DNA from: Solidesulfovibrio magneticus RS-1 | Lineage (GTDB): Bacteria > Desulfobacterota > Desulfovibrionia > Desulfovibrionales > Desulfovibrionaceae | Direction of reading: 5' to 3' | Length of the DNA: 64,000 bases | Assembly (NCBI RefSeq): GCF_000010665.1 | Contig: NC_012796.1 | Location: 4,059,501-4,123,500, forward strand | Part shown: in pieces, positions 63,166 through 64,000 of the stretch | How positions within the stretch are numbered: position 1 is the first letter of the stretch | Layout of the letters: every line of letters begins with the position of its first letter | Translations under genes and position numbers: made by a program | Notes under the pieces: model-generated | What the model was told of the DNA's origin: nothing | The model's input: the letters and a program-made list of their open reading frames with translations, nothing else | Database searches by the model: none

Positions 63166-63713
63166 ATTCACCTTGGGTTCGCCAACCAAGCTGGTCTCCG
63201 TGTTGACGAGTTCCTGGAAATTGAGATCTCCAGCCGGAAGTCGACAAAGGAACGCCGAATCGACGACCTGTTGGAGCGCTTGGCACCTGGGGACACTATA
63301 GTCGTTAGCGAGTTGTCGCGGCTAGGGCGCTCGCTCGGGGAGATGGTTCGAATCGTGGAGCAACTGAAGGAAAAGGACGTGGCGCTGATTGCCATCAAAC
63401 AGGGGATCAACACTCGAAGCGATTCCGACATGGCGTCCAAGTGCATAATCTACCTGTCAGGGATGTTCGCTGAGTTGGAACGGGACTTCTTGAGCCAACG
63501 AACAAAAATGGTTTGGAGAGAGCCAAGGCGCAGGGCAAGGTCCTTGGTCGTAAGAAAGGAAGTCTTGGCAAATCGAAAATGGATAATAGAATCGATGAGA
63601 TTAAACAACTTATTGAATTGAATGTTCCAAAAGCATCTATTGCAAAGATTCTTGGGGTTAGTCGCCAATCGTTGTACAAATTTATTGAAAGTAGGAGCAT
63701 TAATATTCAATGA
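63166..63713 (+). pseudogene. broken serine recombinase gene
   Basis: The frame starts inside the protein, at LGFANQAGLRVDEFLEIEIS, with a stop codon before it, so the N-terminus with the catalytic Ser is missing. It continues through SELSRLGRSLGEMVRIVEQL and LERDFLSQRTK. At about 63510 the frame shifts: the C-terminal resolvase helix (LERAKAQGKVLGRKKGSLG, then ASIAKILGVSRQSLYKFIES) is read in another frame. Both defects suggest decay. Confidence 0.8.
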
Positions 63714-63833
63714 CCACGCAGGTACTAGTCAAGATATTTTTTAAAAAGGGAAAAGATATTACTTGACCAAAATAGATATTGCATTATTCAAGAATTTATG
63801 TATAGTCTTCCTAGTAAAAATCAAGGAGGCATC

Positions 63834-64000
63834 ATGAATATTAAACGTGCATATTTTTCGATGGAGGATCTGGCAAAAAGAGGATGGTCACTTCGCTTGA
63901 CACAATCGTTATATGGCGAACCTGATATAACAGTAAGCGCAGGGATACATCAAAAGCAATGGAGATTTTTTGACAAAACAAAGATATATTCTATCGAAAA
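63834..64000 (+). CDS. RGWS protein, copy 2 (cut by the window edge)
   Basis: The first 55 residues of a gene starting at 63834, with AAGGAGG just upstream. The N-terminus AYFSMEDLAKRGWSLRLTQ, then LYGEPDIT, matches the gene at 62199. It follows the broken recombinase at 63166-63713. Confidence 0.7.
   Translation, partial: MNIKRAYFSMEDLAKRGWSLRLTQSLYGEPDITVSAGIHQKQWRFFDKTKIYSIE

Larger units (their letters stand above)
20552..64000. mobile_element. genomic island integrated at tRNA-Glu (right end not in window)
   Basis: The region begins at tRNA-Glu with an integrase, has a mosaic and mostly lower GC content than the backbone, carries replication-like, recombination and phage-defence genes, and has several recombinase genes near the right. 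No conjugation genes are visible in this part. Confidence 0.85.

Noticed and set aside
20552-64000. CRISPR array, retron or diversity-generating element in the island
   Set aside because: No regular direct repeats with spacers, no reverse transcriptase and no cas genes are seen.
20552-64000. attR copy of the tRNA-Glu 3' end
   Set aside because: I looked for a second copy of the T-arm and acceptor sequence and found none, so the right boundary is outside the window.

Overview
The window looks like a chromosomal segment of a sulfate-reducing deltaproteobacterium of the Desulfovibrio/Solidesulfovibrio type. The evidence is a GC-rich backbone, a rubredoxin gene next to rubredoxin:oxygen oxidoreductase (the rub-roo pair), abundant chemotaxis receptor sequence, and a probable selenoprotein. 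This assignment is inferred from gene content; no rRNA is present.

Backbone (1-20551). After the 3' end of a chemotaxis receptor come rub-roo, a PPC/DUF296 gene, and a complete IS110-family element. The IS sits in a REP-like palindrome with CT dinucleotides at both ends, and its left non-coding end carries a recognisable bridge RNA whose four guide segments match the actual target flanks and IS ends. A minus-strand operon follows: RelA/SpoT, then an SbcCD-like repair complex in which the SbcC ATPase is split into separate N-terminal and C-terminal genes flanking SbcD and a small coiled-coil gene. Next are a solute-binding lipoprotein, a SWIM/SNF2 helicase, a subtilisin-like protease, an ArsM-like methyltransferase that reads through an in-frame UGA (probable selenocysteine with a SECIS-like hairpin), a small exported protein, an AlkD-like remnant, a nucleoside-recognition membrane protein, and tRNA-Lys and tRNA-Glu.

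Genomic island (20552 to beyond 64000). A tyrosine integrase gene lies against the 3' end of tRNA-Glu. GC content drops and becomes mosaic. The first part has an excisionase-like gene, a DUF927-type ATPase, an unknown gene and a ParB-methyltransferase fusion. A defence core follows: a TrlF-like PHP-ATPase converging on a complete type 1 BREX operon (brxA, brxB, brxC, pglX, a HEPN-type gene, pglZ, brxL, all minus strand), then two exported nucleases and an OLD-type ATPase-TOPRIM nuclease.

The last third (48-64 kb) is the least familiar. It holds a HAD-like protein, a MucR/Ros regulator beside an unusual repeat structure, an HU/IHF protein, a DUF5131 protein, and a 1550-residue protein that appears to join an archaeo-eukaryotic-type primase, a DEAD/DinG-like helicase with a cysteine cluster, and a family A DNA polymerase. 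Beyond it are small unknown genes, a gamma-glutamylcyclotransferase-like and an N-formylglutamate-amidohydrolase-like pair, and two copies of a module made of a serine recombinase followed by a small 'RGWS' protein (one recombinase is broken). No attR is visible, so the island continues past the window.

The strongest candidates for something new are the primase-helicase-polymerase fusion (51880-56532), the selenocysteine-containing ArsM-like enzyme (17675-18469) and the split SbcC operon (4702-8212). The IS110 element is a clear natural example of guide-directed insertion into a REP.
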